Assembly (NCBI RefSeq): GCF_039954625.1
Contig: NZ_CP157199.1
Span: 2,790,001-2,854,000 of the forward strand
Length of the DNA stretch: 64,000 bases
Reading direction: 5' to 3'
DNA from: Pontimicrobium sp. SW4
GTDB taxonomy: Bacteria > Bacteroidota > Bacteroidia > Flavobacteriales > Flavobacteriaceae
Under the pieces are notes generated by a model. It made no database searches and was not told where the DNA came from. It saw only the letters and a list, made by a program, of their open reading frames with translations. Positions within the stretch are counted from its first letter, which is position 1; each line of letters begins with the position of its first letter. This document shows, in pieces, positions 1 to 8,307 of this stretch. The position numbers were made by a program, and so were the translations under genes.

Positions 1-348
1 AACAATATAGTAGACATACTTTACTAGACCCTCGCCTCCAAACTTGGTTGATTCACTAGTCATGTGGTAGGCAACGTACATTGCCAAAAATACAACTGAT
101 AGCGAAATAGCCAATTGCATTAATCGTTTGTGCAACTTTTGTTTTTTATTTATAATAGCTATAAAAGCACTTATTAAAACCAATGCTGTAAAAGCATTAA
201 TAGTTGCATAAATTGGTGGTAAAAACGTAAGAGGTTCTACATTTGGTATTTTAATTCCGAATAACGCAGCGACAACTAATGGAATAGCTATTGACAAAAC
301 AACTATCCACTTGTTATATTTTTTTTCTTTTGTTTTATCGCTTGTCAT
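1..348 (-). CDS. DUF420 family membrane protein (partial, 3' end beyond window)
   Basis: The reading frame opens at an ATG at 348 and stays open for 116 codons to the window edge, so the C-terminus is missing. The protein starts MTSDKTKEKKYNKW and shows three hydrophobic segments (about residues 14-34, 46-66 and 78-95), with a conserved-looking YVAYH motif near residue 95. This matches DUF420 proteins, small multi-pass membrane proteins commonly found beside SCO1 and cytochrome oxidase genes and thought to assist oxidase assembly. The start lies just after the SCO1 stop (sequence TAGTATG), so translation is probably coupled. The family call rests on the pattern and neighbourhood; function is inferred. 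Confidence 0.75.
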   Translation of the reverse strand, partial: MTSDKTKEKKYNKWIVVLSIAIPLVVAALFGIKIPNVEPLTFLPPIYATINAFTALVLISAFIAIINKKQKLHKRLMQLAISLSVVFLAMYVAYHMTSESTKFGGEGLVKYVYYIV

Positions 349-349
349 A

Positions 350-1090
350 CTACTCTTTTAAAAGCTTTGTTATATCTTCTTTTAGCATGGTTATTTCTTC
401 CTTAAAACCATCTTCATCATACTTTTCTTCTTCACTAATAATACCATTATAATATATTAACGGATTTCCATTAACTGTTCTAGATCGAATAAATCCGTTT
501 TTATCAATAAGAGCAAAATTACCTGAATGTTCAAATCCACCTTCTACCGTTCCATCTTCAGCAGTGTATAAATTAAAACCTTCGTTAGCTAACGCATAAA
601 TGGTGTCTTGATTTCCTGTCATTAAATGCCAATTAGGGTTCGTTATACCATACTTTTCGGCGTAGATTTTTAAAACTTCTGGTGTGTCGTTTTTAGGGTT
701 AATAGTGAAAGAGGCTACTCCAAAATTTTCATAGCCAATAAAGTTATTTTGAATTTGCACTAAGTTTCTGCTCATTCTTGGGCAAATTGTTGGACAAGTA
801 GTAAAAAAGAATTCTACCAAATATACTTTGCCTACGTAATCTTTATTTGTAATAGTATGTCCGTTTTGATCAGTAAAACTAAATGTTGGCACTTTTTTAG
901 GTTCTCCATTTATTTCTAAAAAAGCCAAAGGTTCATCACTTGATACTTGAGTACTTGCCTTTTTGCTTCTGCTCTCTTCTCTAGTGATATCATCACTAGT
1001 AATTCTATCAATAATTCTTGGAATAAAAATGATTCCGAACACTAATATGATTAGCGCTATACCTACGTATGAATAATTAGTTTTCTTCAT
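350..1090 (-). CDS. SCO1/SenC family copper chaperone for cytochrome oxidase
   Basis: The protein is a membrane-anchored thioredoxin-fold copper chaperone of the SCO1/SenC/PrrC family, which delivers copper to the CuA site of cytochrome c oxidase subunit II on the periplasmic side. One N-terminal membrane segment (about residues 8-24) is followed by the thioredoxin domain with the copper-binding CPTIC pair (C99, C103) and a later conserved histidine (H188 in FEHSGNF). I chose MKKTNYSY at 1090; a longer frame to 1138 would add a non-signal-like extension and overlap the upstream gene far more. The chosen start overlaps the upstream SCO-like gene by 14 bases. It is the only gene here with an intact SCO metal site. 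Confidence 0.9.
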   Translation of the reverse strand: MKKTNYSYVGIALIILVFGIIFIPRIIDRITSDDITREESRSKKASTQVSSDEPLAFLEINGEPKKVPTFSFTDQNGHTITNKDYVGKVYLVEFFFTTCPTICPRMSRNLVQIQNNFIGYENFGVASFTINPKNDTPEVLKIYAEKYGITNPNWHLMTGNQDTIYALANEGFNLYTAEDGTVEGGFEHSGNFALIDKNGFIRSRTVNGNPLIYYNGIISEEEKYDEDGFKEEITMLKEDITKLLKE

Positions 1091-1796
1091 TTGTTTTAAT
1101 ATCGTCGGCTCTTCTTGATGAAGAGTCAAAATTCCCATCTCTTTTTTGTCTATATTCCGTAAATAAAATCCGAATGTCTTCGCTCATCTTGTTTTTAAGT
1201 TCTGCAACTTCCACACAATCATAAGAAGTCATGCTATAAATAGCTTTGTTGGCTTCAATTTCATTTTCAGTTCTATCGTCAATTCTACCTCGTTGTTTCA
1301 ACTCATTATCAACTATAAAGACATGACTAGTTGCATAATTATCATTTAAAGAAGTTTCAGATTTCAAACTATTAAAAACGTTTAAAATATCTTGCGGATG
1401 GCCATAAGCAAAATGCCAATACTTTAACTCATCGTATTTTAAAAGCTCCTTCCTTAATTCTGCAATTTGTTCTTGTGAACCATCAGGAACTAAAATTAAT
1501 ATCTGGAAACGTTTAAAGCCTTTAAACTTATCATAGATTAGTTCTTTGAGATTTAAGGCTGTTGTGGTTTGTTGCATAGGTTCACTACCTAAAAACCCTA
1601 CAACTGTTATGTTGCCTTTAAAATTGATATCATTCCCTTCTTCATCCTTAAAACCGCTAACCTCTTCTATTTGGATTTTAACGACATCTAGAGGATTGTA
1701 ATTGTGTTTTGAAGGGTATAAAAACAATAAAAACAGTACTGGTAGAAAAAATAAAACCGATAGTATAATTGTTTTTTTAAGGCTCTTTTTTTGCAT
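1077..1796 (-). CDS. membrane-anchored SCO/thioredoxin-like protein lacking the metal-binding cysteines
   Basis: A 239-residue protein with a single N-terminal membrane anchor (about residues 9-27) and a soluble domain whose early strand (ITVVGFLGSEP, about 63-73) sits where SCO and thioredoxin proteins carry CxxxC. Here that site reads GSEP and has no cysteine; the only cysteine is near residue 193. It lies between subunit IV and SCO1 on the same strand and overlaps SCO1 by 14 bases, so it is probably co-expressed and may help oxidase assembly. I do not recognise a characterised family; the thioredoxin-like fold is inferred from spacing and context. The start codon lies unusually close to a hairpin and T-tract. 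Confidence 0.6.
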   Translation of the reverse strand: MQKKSLKKTIILSVLFFLPVLFLLFLYPSKHNYNPLDVVKIQIEEVSGFKDEEGNDINFKGNITVVGFLGSEPMQQTTTALNLKELIYDKFKGFKRFQILILVPDGSQEQIAELRKELLKYDELKYWHFAYGHPQDILNVFNSLKSETSLNDNYATSHVFIVDNELKQRGRIDDRTENEIEANKAIYSMTSYDCVEVAELKNKMSEDIRILFTEYRQKRDGNFDSSSRRADDIKTNEEN

Positions 1797-1800
1797 GGTA

Positions 1801-1808
1801 CAAAAATA
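1801..1808 (-). promoter_or_regulatory. candidate -7 box overlapping terminator T-tract
   Basis: On the minus strand the octamer TATTTTTG fits the Bacteroidota TAnnTTTG -7 consensus. It lies five bases from the start codon of the SCO-like gene and inside the T-tract of the preceding hairpin. No good TTG -33 element is seen, so this is tentative. Confidence 0.3.
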
Positions 1809-1835
1809 AAAAAGACGGTATTAATAACCGCCTTT
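1803..1835 (-). terminator. Rho-independent terminator after subunit IV
   Basis: Minus-strand hairpin with arms AAAGGCGGT and ACCGTCTTT (one G-U pair) around ATTAATA, followed by TTTTTTATTTTT. It sits 39 bases after the subunit IV stop and only about 7 bases before the SCO-like start codon. Confidence 0.7.
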
Positions 1836-1874
1836 ATCTATATGTTTTAACATATTACTATGTTGTTATTATAA

Positions 1875-2258
1875 TTAAAAATCTGTTTTTACAAATCCTT
1901 CTTTGTAAACATCAAAAACATAACCTCCTTCTAATAAAAGAATAAAAATTAGGTAACAAATAAGGAATACTGCTGTCCACACTACTACTCGACGTAAGCT
2001 TTTGGTTTCGTCTCTCATGTGCATAAAATCCCAAGTAATGTAGTACGCTTTTACAATTGTTAGAATAATGAATATCCAGTTTAGAATTTTCATTCCTAAA
2101 AATGAAGCCATTAATGATTCAGGCTTGTATATACCTAATATAACTTCTACTGCAGTAACAATAGTAAGAAGTATTAATACTCCCCAAATTTTTTGTGTAT
2201 TAGATTTAAACTTAATTAAACCTCTTAATATTTCTAATTTATGTGCGTGATCTGCCAT
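1875..2258 (-). CDS. cytochrome c oxidase subunit IV family protein
   Basis: A 127-residue protein with three predicted membrane helices (about 24-43, 58-77 and 91-110) separated by short charged loops, including the WDFMHMRDE segment after the second helix. Size, topology and position directly after two subunit III genes match the prokaryotic subunit IV (COX4/CyoD-like) family, a non-catalytic subunit that stabilises the CuB site region of haem-copper oxidases. It is separated from the upstream subunit III gene by 21 bases and followed by a hairpin terminator, so it is the last gene of the ctaB-coxIII-coxIII-coxIV unit. Confidence 0.85.
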   Translation of the reverse strand: MADHAHKLEILRGLIKFKSNTQKIWGVLILLTIVTAVEVILGIYKPESLMASFLGMKILNWIFIILTIVKAYYITWDFMHMRDETKSLRRVVVWTAVFLICYLIFILLLEGGYVFDVYKEGFVKTDF

Positions 2259-2279
2259 TTTTAAATCGAATTATTATAA

Positions 2280-3260
2280 TTAAACTAGGTAGAAGAATGT
2301 AAATACGAATACCCAAACTAAATCTACAAAGTGCCAATACAGTCCAACTTTCTCAACCATTTCGTAGCTTTTTCTTCGCTCGTAAGTTCCTATTATTACA
2401 TTAAAAAATATAATGATATTAATAACAACTCCTGAGAATACGTGGAAACCATGGAATCCAGTTATAAAGAAAAAGAAATCTGCAAATAAAGGTGATCCAT
2501 ACTCATTAACATGAAGATTAGCACCTTCAACAACTAGCATTCCATTATCTTTAATTTGTCTTAATGATTCTGCTCTAGATAAGACAGTTTTTTCTCCTTC
2601 TTCATTAATTATTTGAGTACGAACTAATACATTTTCATTAGCTTCTAAACCATTTAAGACTTCAGCTACTGTATAAGTTGGTAATGTCCCTTCGCTTGTA
2701 AACCAAAGACCTGATTTTCTTTCGTCTTGCACACGCTCTTTATGTTCATCTATAACTGCAAAATCACGAAGTGCTACACGATGTCCATCAGTATCTACAA
2801 ATTGTAATATATTTCCACCCTTTGTTTGTACAGCGCCATAATCTCCTTTAATAAATGTTCCCCATTCCCAAGCTTGAGAACCAACAAATATTAAACCTCC
2901 AATAATGGTAAGAAACATATAAAATGTTACTTTGGCTTTTTTCATTTGATGTCCAGCATCTACAGCAAGCACCATAGTTACCGATGACATAATAAGTACA
3001 AAAGTCATGAATGCCACGTAAATCATTGGGTAATTCCCATGAAAAAATGGTACGTGAGTAAACACTTCATCGGCAATTGGCCAAGAGTCTATAAATTTGA
3101 ATCTAGAAAATCCATAAGCAGCCAAAAACCCAGAAAATGTTAATGCATCAGAAACGATGAAAAACCACATCATCATTTTTCCATAGCTTGCTTTTAATGG
3201 CTTATTTCCGCCACCCCAAGTTTTTCCCTCGGTTCCAGTACTTACAACTGTATTATCCAT
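2280..3260 (-). CDS. cytochrome c oxidase subunit III (long form with soluble insert)
   Basis: A 326-residue haem-copper oxidase subunit III. The membrane helices are recognisable: a first helix in MMMWFFIVSDALTFSGFLAAYG, two more up to about residue 130, and the C-terminal signature FFFFITGFHGFHVFSG followed by WHFVDLVWVFVF. Between the third helix and that signature lies a polar stretch of about 115 residues (roughly 135-250) that ordinary subunit III proteins lack. It forms an operon with the shorter subunit III and subunit IV. Subunit III is non-catalytic and supports proton uptake and turnover stability. The insert is clearly visible; what it does is unknown to me. Confidence 0.9.
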   Translation of the reverse strand: MDNTVVSTGTEGKTWGGGNKPLKASYGKMMMWFFIVSDALTFSGFLAAYGFSRFKFIDSWPIADEVFTHVPFFHGNYPMIYVAFMTFVLIMSSVTMVLAVDAGHQMKKAKVTFYMFLTIIGGLIFVGSQAWEWGTFIKGDYGAVQTKGGNILQFVDTDGHRVALRDFAVIDEHKERVQDERKSGLWFTSEGTLPTYTVAEVLNGLEANENVLVRTQIINEEGEKTVLSRAESLRQIKDNGMLVVEGANLHVNEYGSPLFADFFFFITGFHGFHVFSGVVINIIIFFNVIIGTYERRKSYEMVEKVGLYWHFVDLVWVFVFTFFYLV

Positions 3261-3305
3261 AAGATGAATTTCGTTTTAAAAATTGAACAAAAATAATCAT
3301 TTTAT

Positions 3306-3887
3306 TTATCTAAAGAAATATAAAAAGAAAAACAAGTATATCCACAAAATATCTATAAAATGCCAGAAGGTTGCAGCTAGTTCTAAACCAAGCATTTTAG
3401 AGGCATTATACTTTTGTTTAAAATGATTATAAATTACCACCAATAAGCAAATTAATCCAGCAATAACGTGCACAATATGCGCAAATGCTATCACATAAAT
3501 ATATGACATGGTGATATTACTTGTTGGGCCAGTAAAGTTATACCCTAATTCTATTATTTGATTGAATCCTATAAGCTGGCTTATAATAAAACCTACACCC
3601 AACGCCAATGTAATTAGCAAGAATATTGTTGTGGCATTTCTATTGCCAGATTTTAAAGCTCGTTTAGCTAAAATAAATGTGATACTACTTACTACTATTA
3701 ACACTAAACTTATTGTAAATGCTTGTGGTAATTGAAAATCTTTTAACCAATCCTCTCTTACACTACTTACAATAAAAGCACTCGTTAAACCACCAAACGA
3801 CATTATTAAAGAAACAATACCAAACCATAGCATCATTTTTTTTGCTCTTCTATTCTTTTCTTCTAAGGTTCCTTGCGTTAAATCCAT
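3306..3887 (-). CDS. cytochrome c oxidase subunit III (short form)
   Basis: A 193-residue subunit III of the short bacterial type, with five predicted helices, a starting KKMMLWFGIVSLIMSFGGLTSAF helix and the C-terminal WHFIDILWIYLFFFLYFF signature. It begins two bases after the heme O synthase stop, so translation is probably coupled. It is a paralogue of the longer subunit III that follows 45 bases downstream. Having two adjacent subunit III genes beside ctaB is common in flavobacteria (family knowledge). Both keep the C-terminal signature, so neither looks decayed. Confidence 0.9.
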   Translation of the reverse strand: MDLTQGTLEEKNRRAKKMMLWFGIVSLIMSFGGLTSAFIVSSVREDWLKDFQLPQAFTISLVLIVVSSITFILAKRALKSGNRNATTIFLLITLALGVGFIISQLIGFNQIIELGYNFTGPTSNITMSYIYVIAFAHIVHVIAGLICLLVVIYNHFKQKYNASKMLGLELAATFWHFIDILWIYLFFFLYFFR

Positions 3888-3889
3888 AA

Positions 3890-4786
3890 CTATCTAATAA
3901 ACTTATCTAAAACGTAAATTATTTGCACCAATGTAATGTACAATACACTTGCTAACATTAATTGTCTTGCAGCAACTACAGTCATTTTTTTAAATAATTG
4001 TACCGCGTAATACAACATAACTAATCCTAAAATAAACACAACTATAGCACCAACAATAGTTAGTTTTAATTCTCCTGTAAAACCAAATACAGGAATTATA
4101 GAGACTATTATTGTCCAAACCGTATATAAAATTGTTTGTACTGCTGTGCCTTTATCTCTTTTACCAGTTGGCAGCATATTAAATCCTGCCTTTTGATAAT
4201 CGTCATGTAAAAACCATCCTATAGCCCAAAAATGAGGAAATTGCCAAAAAAATTGAAGCATAAACAAGGTTCCTGGTTCAATTCCAAAATCATTAGTAGC
4301 AGCTACCCAACCTAACATAAAAGGGATGGCTCCTGGAATGGCTCCAACAAAAACTGATAATGGTGTTTTGGTCTTTAAAGGTGTATAAGCACTTGTATAT
4401 AAAAAAATTGATATGGCGCCAAACATGGCAGTTTGTGGATTGATAATGTACAATACAGTAATCCCAAGAATGGTAAAAATAGTTGCTAAAATAAATGCCG
4501 ACTGTACAGATATACTTCCTGAAGGAATTGGTCTGTTTTTAGTACGCTCCATTAACGCATCTAAATCACGTTCGATTATTTGATTGTAAGCATTGGAAGC
4601 TCCAACCATAAAATAACCACCAAAAGCCAATAATAATAAGGTATAAAAACTAACAGTATCTACAGCCAACAAATATCCTGCAAGAGATGAAAATACAACA
4701 CTTAAAGATAAACGCATTTTGGTAATTTCTTTAAAAATTGAAATTACTGAAGGCTTTGATAATGTTGAATTTGAAACCTTTGACAT
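3890..4786 (-). CDS. cyoE: protoheme IX farnesyltransferase (heme O synthase)
   Basis: A 298-residue polytopic UbiA-family prenyltransferase that converts protoheme IX to heme O with farnesyl diphosphate, the first step towards heme A for the oxidase. The hallmark NAYNQIIERDLDALMERTKNRP at about residues 65-86 carries the first aspartate-rich motif. A second polar loop with HDDYQKAGFNMLP follows the HFWAIGWF segment. The length is normal for CyoE/CtaB. It is first in an operon with two subunit III genes and subunit IV, with a good Bacteroidota promoter upstream. The symbol ctaB would be equally suitable. Confidence 0.93.
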   Translation of the reverse strand: MSKVSNSTLSKPSVISIFKEITKMRLSLSVVFSSLAGYLLAVDTVSFYTLLLLAFGGYFMVGASNAYNQIIERDLDALMERTKNRPIPSGSISVQSAFILATIFTILGITVLYIINPQTAMFGAISIFLYTSAYTPLKTKTPLSVFVGAIPGAIPFMLGWVAATNDFGIEPGTLFMLQFFWQFPHFWAIGWFLHDDYQKAGFNMLPTGKRDKGTAVQTILYTVWTIIVSIIPVFGFTGELKLTIVGAIVVFILGLVMLYYAVQLFKKMTVVAARQLMLASVLYITLVQIIYVLDKFIR

Positions 4787-4817
4787 TAGTCAGTTTTGTG
4801 CTAAAGTTTTGCGCTGG

Positions 4818-4848
4818 CAAAGATACTTTTAAAATTGGTTTTGAGCAA
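4818..4848 (-). promoter_or_regulatory. promoter of the cyoE-cox assembly operon
   Basis: The minus strand shows TTGC (4848-4845), 19 bases, then TATCTTTG (4825-4818), an exact TAnnTTTG -7 box. The cyoE start codon lies about 30 bases downstream. Confidence 0.65.
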
Positions 4849-4927
4849 TGTAAAATATAAGTAATTGTGTATTTAACAACCTTCCTTTAAGTTTAGTATC
4901 TTTAACAGACTTTAAAATTATTCCATT

Positions 4928-5791
4928 ATGAAAACACTTAGACTATTTTTATCTCTTTTTTTAGTTAGTGCATTTGCAACTATTTTTGCGCAAAACGATG
5001 TTACAATAAAAACTATTCCTGTGTCCAATAATGTGTATATGCTTATTGGTCAAGGCGGAAATATTGGGGTATCTGTAGGTGATGATGGTGTTTTTGTAAT
5101 AGATGACCAATTTGCACAATTAACGCCAAAAATTCTTGTAGCCATAAAACAATTGAGTGATAAACCCATACAGTACGTGGTGAACACACACTATCATGGT
5201 GACCATACTGGAGGCAATGCAAATATGGAAAAAGCTGGTGCTAAAATTATTGCGCATGATAATGTTTACAAGCGTTTATCTGAAGGAAATGTCACTGGAG
5301 GTCTCCCTGTTATTACATTTAATGACAAATTGAGTGTGCATATAAATGGAGAAAAGGTATTGGTATTTCATACTGATAATGCACACACTGATGGCGATGC
5401 CATGTTATATTTTACTGAAAGCAATGTACTCCATACTGGTGACAATTATTTTCATAAGCGCTATCCTTATATTGATGTGAATTCTGGAGGAAGTATTGAT
5501 GGATACATTAAGGCTGTAAAAATGGCCTTAATGGTTATTGATGAAAACACAAAGATTATTCCTGGTCATGGTGATCTATCTAACAAAGCTGAGTATGCAT
5601 CATTTTTAGAAATGCTTATTAAATTAAGAGCTAATGTTCAAGCTGAGATTGATAAAAGTAAAACTGAAGCGGAAGTTGTAAGCAATACTGCTATTACAAA
5701 ACAATATGATGACTTAAACTATAGCTGGAGTTTTATTAATTCTGAGAAAATTAGACGTGCTATTTATAAGAGTTTGAAAACTAAGAATTAA
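4928..5791 (+). CDS. secreted metallo-beta-lactamase-fold hydrolase
   Basis: A 287-residue protein with a clear signal peptide (residues 1-22, ending IFAQ) and an MBL-fold domain. The zinc motif HYHGDH lies at residues 88-93, followed by further metal-ligand candidates in HTGDNYFHKRYPY and in IIPGHGDLS. This architecture resembles the SoxH/quinoprotein-relay group of periplasmic MBL proteins more than true carbapenemases; the substrate cannot be read from sequence. It is the only plus-strand gene in the first 45 kb and is divergent from cyoE. The spacer holds TATCTTTA at 4897-4904, a one-mismatch -7 box without a matching -33 element. The next gene is convergent, three bases away. Confidence 0.8.
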   Translation: MKTLRLFLSLFLVSAFATIFAQNDVTIKTIPVSNNVYMLIGQGGNIGVSVGDDGVFVIDDQFAQLTPKILVAIKQLSDKPIQYVVNTHYHGDHTGGNANMEKAGAKIIAHDNVYKRLSEGNVTGGLPVITFNDKLSVHINGEKVLVFHTDNAHTDGDAMLYFTESNVLHTGDNYFHKRYPYIDVNSGGSIDGYIKAVKMALMVIDENTKIIPGHGDLSNKAEYASFLEMLIKLRANVQAEIDKSKTEAEVVSNTAITKQYDDLNYSWSFINSEKIRRAIYKSLKTKN

Positions 5792-5794
5792 AAT

Positions 5795-6043
5795 TCATCT
5801 GTTCTTCTTGAATTTATTAAATATATATTCACATGCCTCCGCTTTACTATTAAATGTTTGCGTGGATTGCTTCTCACCACGTTCCTTATAGTAGACTTCA
5901 TATTCATACATATACTTTCCTTTTTTGATTGTCAAAGCAATTTTATTATTGTCGTCAGTCGATCCGAAAAGTCCGTGCAAAAAATATCTGTCCTCAGAAA
6001 CACCTATTCTTTTGAGTTCATTATTTAATTCTTCAATAGTCAT
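5795..6043 (-). CDS. small acidic/basic hypothetical protein, possibly Imm59-like
   Basis: An 82-residue soluble protein without signal or membrane segment. Visible features are an N-terminal helix (TIEELNNELKRIGV), a central two-strand region, the YYKERG element, and a C-terminal FNSKAEACEYIFNKF helix. The ERG plus EACEY pattern recalls small immunity proteins of the Imm59 type, but this is from memory of the family pattern and I hold it loosely. No toxin gene lies beside it. It follows the RemB-like gene on the same strand by 51 bases and ends three bases from the convergent MBL gene. Function unknown. Confidence 0.55.
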   Translation of the reverse strand: MTIEELNNELKRIGVSEDRYFLHGLFGSTDDNNKIALTIKKGKYMYEYEVYYKERGEKQSTQTFNSKAEACEYIFNKFKKNR

Positions 6044-6094
6044 TTTTTATATCGCAGTAAACTATATATTATTTCCAAACTAAAGTAGGCAGTA

Positions 6095-8197
6095 CTAAAA
6101 ATCAAAATACCAATTAAATAAATCGGTACGCAAGCCTATACTAAACCAAAGGGTGTTGTTTTCAAAAGTTGTTGCTGTGGTGGTATTAGGGTTAAAATCT
6201 CTGTAACTCAAGTAAGCAAATAGCTTTAAGTTGGTTGCCGGATTTACCACATAGCCAGATTGCAATTCGGCATGAAAAATATTAGTTTTATTCCCTTGCC
6301 CAACTTCAACGCCAGTATCGAAAGGACGGTCATTATAATCTCTATAAATATCGCCACCATAACTAAAATCGTCTGTACCATTATTATAATCTAATCCTCT
6401 AGACCCAAACACCAACTTTGCATCAGCAAACCAACGTTTATAGTTATAACGTCCAATCACGATAGCTTCACTAAAATTAGCTCCCCATAGATGCGCCATA
6501 GATTGGTTGTTATGTCCATAATTAAGCACAATGGTATTATGAGAGTATGTGTAAGGTCTTACGCGATTGTACTCCAATTGTAAATACAAATTATCTACTT
6601 TAAAGGCATTGTAATATTTCATACCTAATTGGTAGCCATATTTGTTTTTCCAACTCTTCTCACCTCCTTTGATGTCACCTAGAGAGAATTCGTCTAACAC
6701 AAACTGACTGTAAATATTAATATTATCATTCACTTTATATTTTGCGGTAGCTCCAAGTACGGCGTTTCCAGCGCCTTGACCAGTTTCAAACTCAATAGCA
6801 CGATAAAATATAATGGGGTTTAAATAATTAATATCGAAACCTCTATTATTTGAGTTGGTCCATAATACCGACTCGAATAATCCAAGATTGAATTTTTTAG
6901 ACACATTCCAACTTAAATAATGGTTTGCCATATACTTGGTTAAAAAAGCTTTATCACTTACAACATCTGTCCTAATATCTTTTAACCACATCCAAGTATT
7001 GGTGTATTTAATTTTCCAGAATTTGGTGCTCAACTTTAAAAAAGGTGAAGGACTTGCAACATCACTTTGCAATAACGAACGATAACCATCACCTATGAAA
7101 TTTTTACCATGACCAAACTGAACGTTTAAAAAATCGGTTGGAGAATACGATAAGTAAGCCTCGGCTACAGGGTAATCGTAAGCATCCTCTTTAAATCGTT
7201 TTGCTATACCACGACCTGGAATAACCGCTGGATCTGGACCAAAACCTTTTAAACTTTCGGCATATCTATTTATATAATCTGCAAAACGTCCTTGACTTTC
7301 ATACACAGAAGATGAAAAACTTAACTTTTTACCTAAACCTCCTTGAACATAAAACCCTCTAGTATTATTAAAGGTTGATTTAAAATCGGCATCAGAATCC
7401 TTTCCAACTTGAAGGTCAAAAATTGGGTCAAGGGTAAACCAATACCCTTTCCCTTGCAACTGAACCAAATGTTCGTTGAATAATTTTTTTTGCCACCAAC
7501 TATTCGATTCTTTTGTGAGTGCATCTTTTGCAACTTTAAAATCATAATAATCTGCAACCTCGCTATACATAAATGGCTTAGCTGCTGTATGACTATTAGT
7601 TCCTACAAGATTTAAACTTCTATCAAATTTCGCATAAGAACTGTGCAAAAATGGAATGTTAAGCGTACTACTATATTCTAAATCTTCATAGGGTTTTATA
7701 GAAGCATTTAAATCGTCATATTCACTTTTAGCCTCTAGCTCTATCTTAGAAATGGCTTTCATTTCTAAATTTTCATCACTTAGCTCAACAGCCGATGGTA
7801 CTTCTAAAGGAATACCTATTTTATATGAATATTGTTTAAATATTGGTCTTCCATTATAAGTGGCTGGTTGTATTTTAGGCAATTGATTAAATACCTCTTC
7901 AATTTCTGTTTTTAATTCGGTATAAGTAGCATCTGTGTATAATACCTTAAAATTTCCTTGATTTGTTACTTCAAATAACACAAAAATGTTGCCCTTGTAA
8001 TTCTCATCAATAACAATTTGAGGCATTTTAAATTTTTCATGAATAAAGTGTGCTAGCTCAGTTTTAAAACAGTTACTTAAAACTTCAATTTCTTGAGATT
8101 CGCACTCTGGAAATACAGGAGATTTTTCATAATCTACATCTTGAGCAAGGGTATTTAAAGAAAAGAAAATTAAAGGAAGTAGAAATAATTTCTTCAT
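6095..8197 (-). CDS. remB: RemB-like gliding motility outer-membrane protein
   Basis: A 700-residue secreted protein with a signal peptide (1-18, ending TLAQ). Residues about 25-135 resemble a TonB C-terminal domain: the SPVFPECES...C start and the closing Y-I-P-L-V pattern match the three TonB proteins upstream. Residues about 230-700 are rich in alternating aromatic strands and end FNWYFDF, as in outer-membrane barrels. The LNVQFGHGKNFIGDGYRSLL stretch is typical of Wzi/RemB-type barrels. RemB of Flavobacterium johnsoniae is a mobile surface protein involved in gliding, and its gene lies a few loci from sprA (recalled), as here. The gene name is an inference from architecture and neighbourhood. 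Confidence 0.7.
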   Translation of the reverse strand: MKKLFLLPLIFFSLNTLAQDVDYEKSPVFPECESQEIEVLSNCFKTELAHFIHEKFKMPQIVIDENYKGNIFVLFEVTNQGNFKVLYTDATYTELKTEIEEVFNQLPKIQPATYNGRPIFKQYSYKIGIPLEVPSAVELSDENLEMKAISKIELEAKSEYDDLNASIKPYEDLEYSSTLNIPFLHSSYAKFDRSLNLVGTNSHTAAKPFMYSEVADYYDFKVAKDALTKESNSWWQKKLFNEHLVQLQGKGYWFTLDPIFDLQVGKDSDADFKSTFNNTRGFYVQGGLGKKLSFSSSVYESQGRFADYINRYAESLKGFGPDPAVIPGRGIAKRFKEDAYDYPVAEAYLSYSPTDFLNVQFGHGKNFIGDGYRSLLQSDVASPSPFLKLSTKFWKIKYTNTWMWLKDIRTDVVSDKAFLTKYMANHYLSWNVSKKFNLGLFESVLWTNSNNRGFDINYLNPIIFYRAIEFETGQGAGNAVLGATAKYKVNDNINIYSQFVLDEFSLGDIKGGEKSWKNKYGYQLGMKYYNAFKVDNLYLQLEYNRVRPYTYSHNTIVLNYGHNNQSMAHLWGANFSEAIVIGRYNYKRWFADAKLVFGSRGLDYNNGTDDFSYGGDIYRDYNDRPFDTGVEVGQGNKTNIFHAELQSGYVVNPATNLKLFAYLSYRDFNPNTTTATTFENNTLWFSIGLRTDLFNWYFDF

Positions 8198-8253
8198 GAG
8201 CTGCTACACAAATTTTTTGTTCGTGAAAGATACTATTTTTTAAGATTAATAAT

Positions 8254-8289
8254 AAAAAAACCGCTATCATATAACGATAACGGTTTTTT
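8254..8289 (-). terminator. terminator after tonB copy 1
   Basis: Hairpin with arms AAAAAACCG-TATC and GATA-CGGTTTTTT, one mismatch, loop ATATAAC region. It lies 19 bases beyond the stop of the tonB gene at 8308 and before the remB-like gene; the T-tract works on the minus strand and could also act on the plus strand. Confidence 0.8.
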
Positions 8290-8307
8290 AAAAGTATGTC
8301 TATTATA

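Noticed and set aside
2280..3887. One of the two subunit III genes as a decaying duplicate
   Set aside because: Both frames are intact with full helices and the C-terminal signature, and paired subunit III genes are usual in this group.
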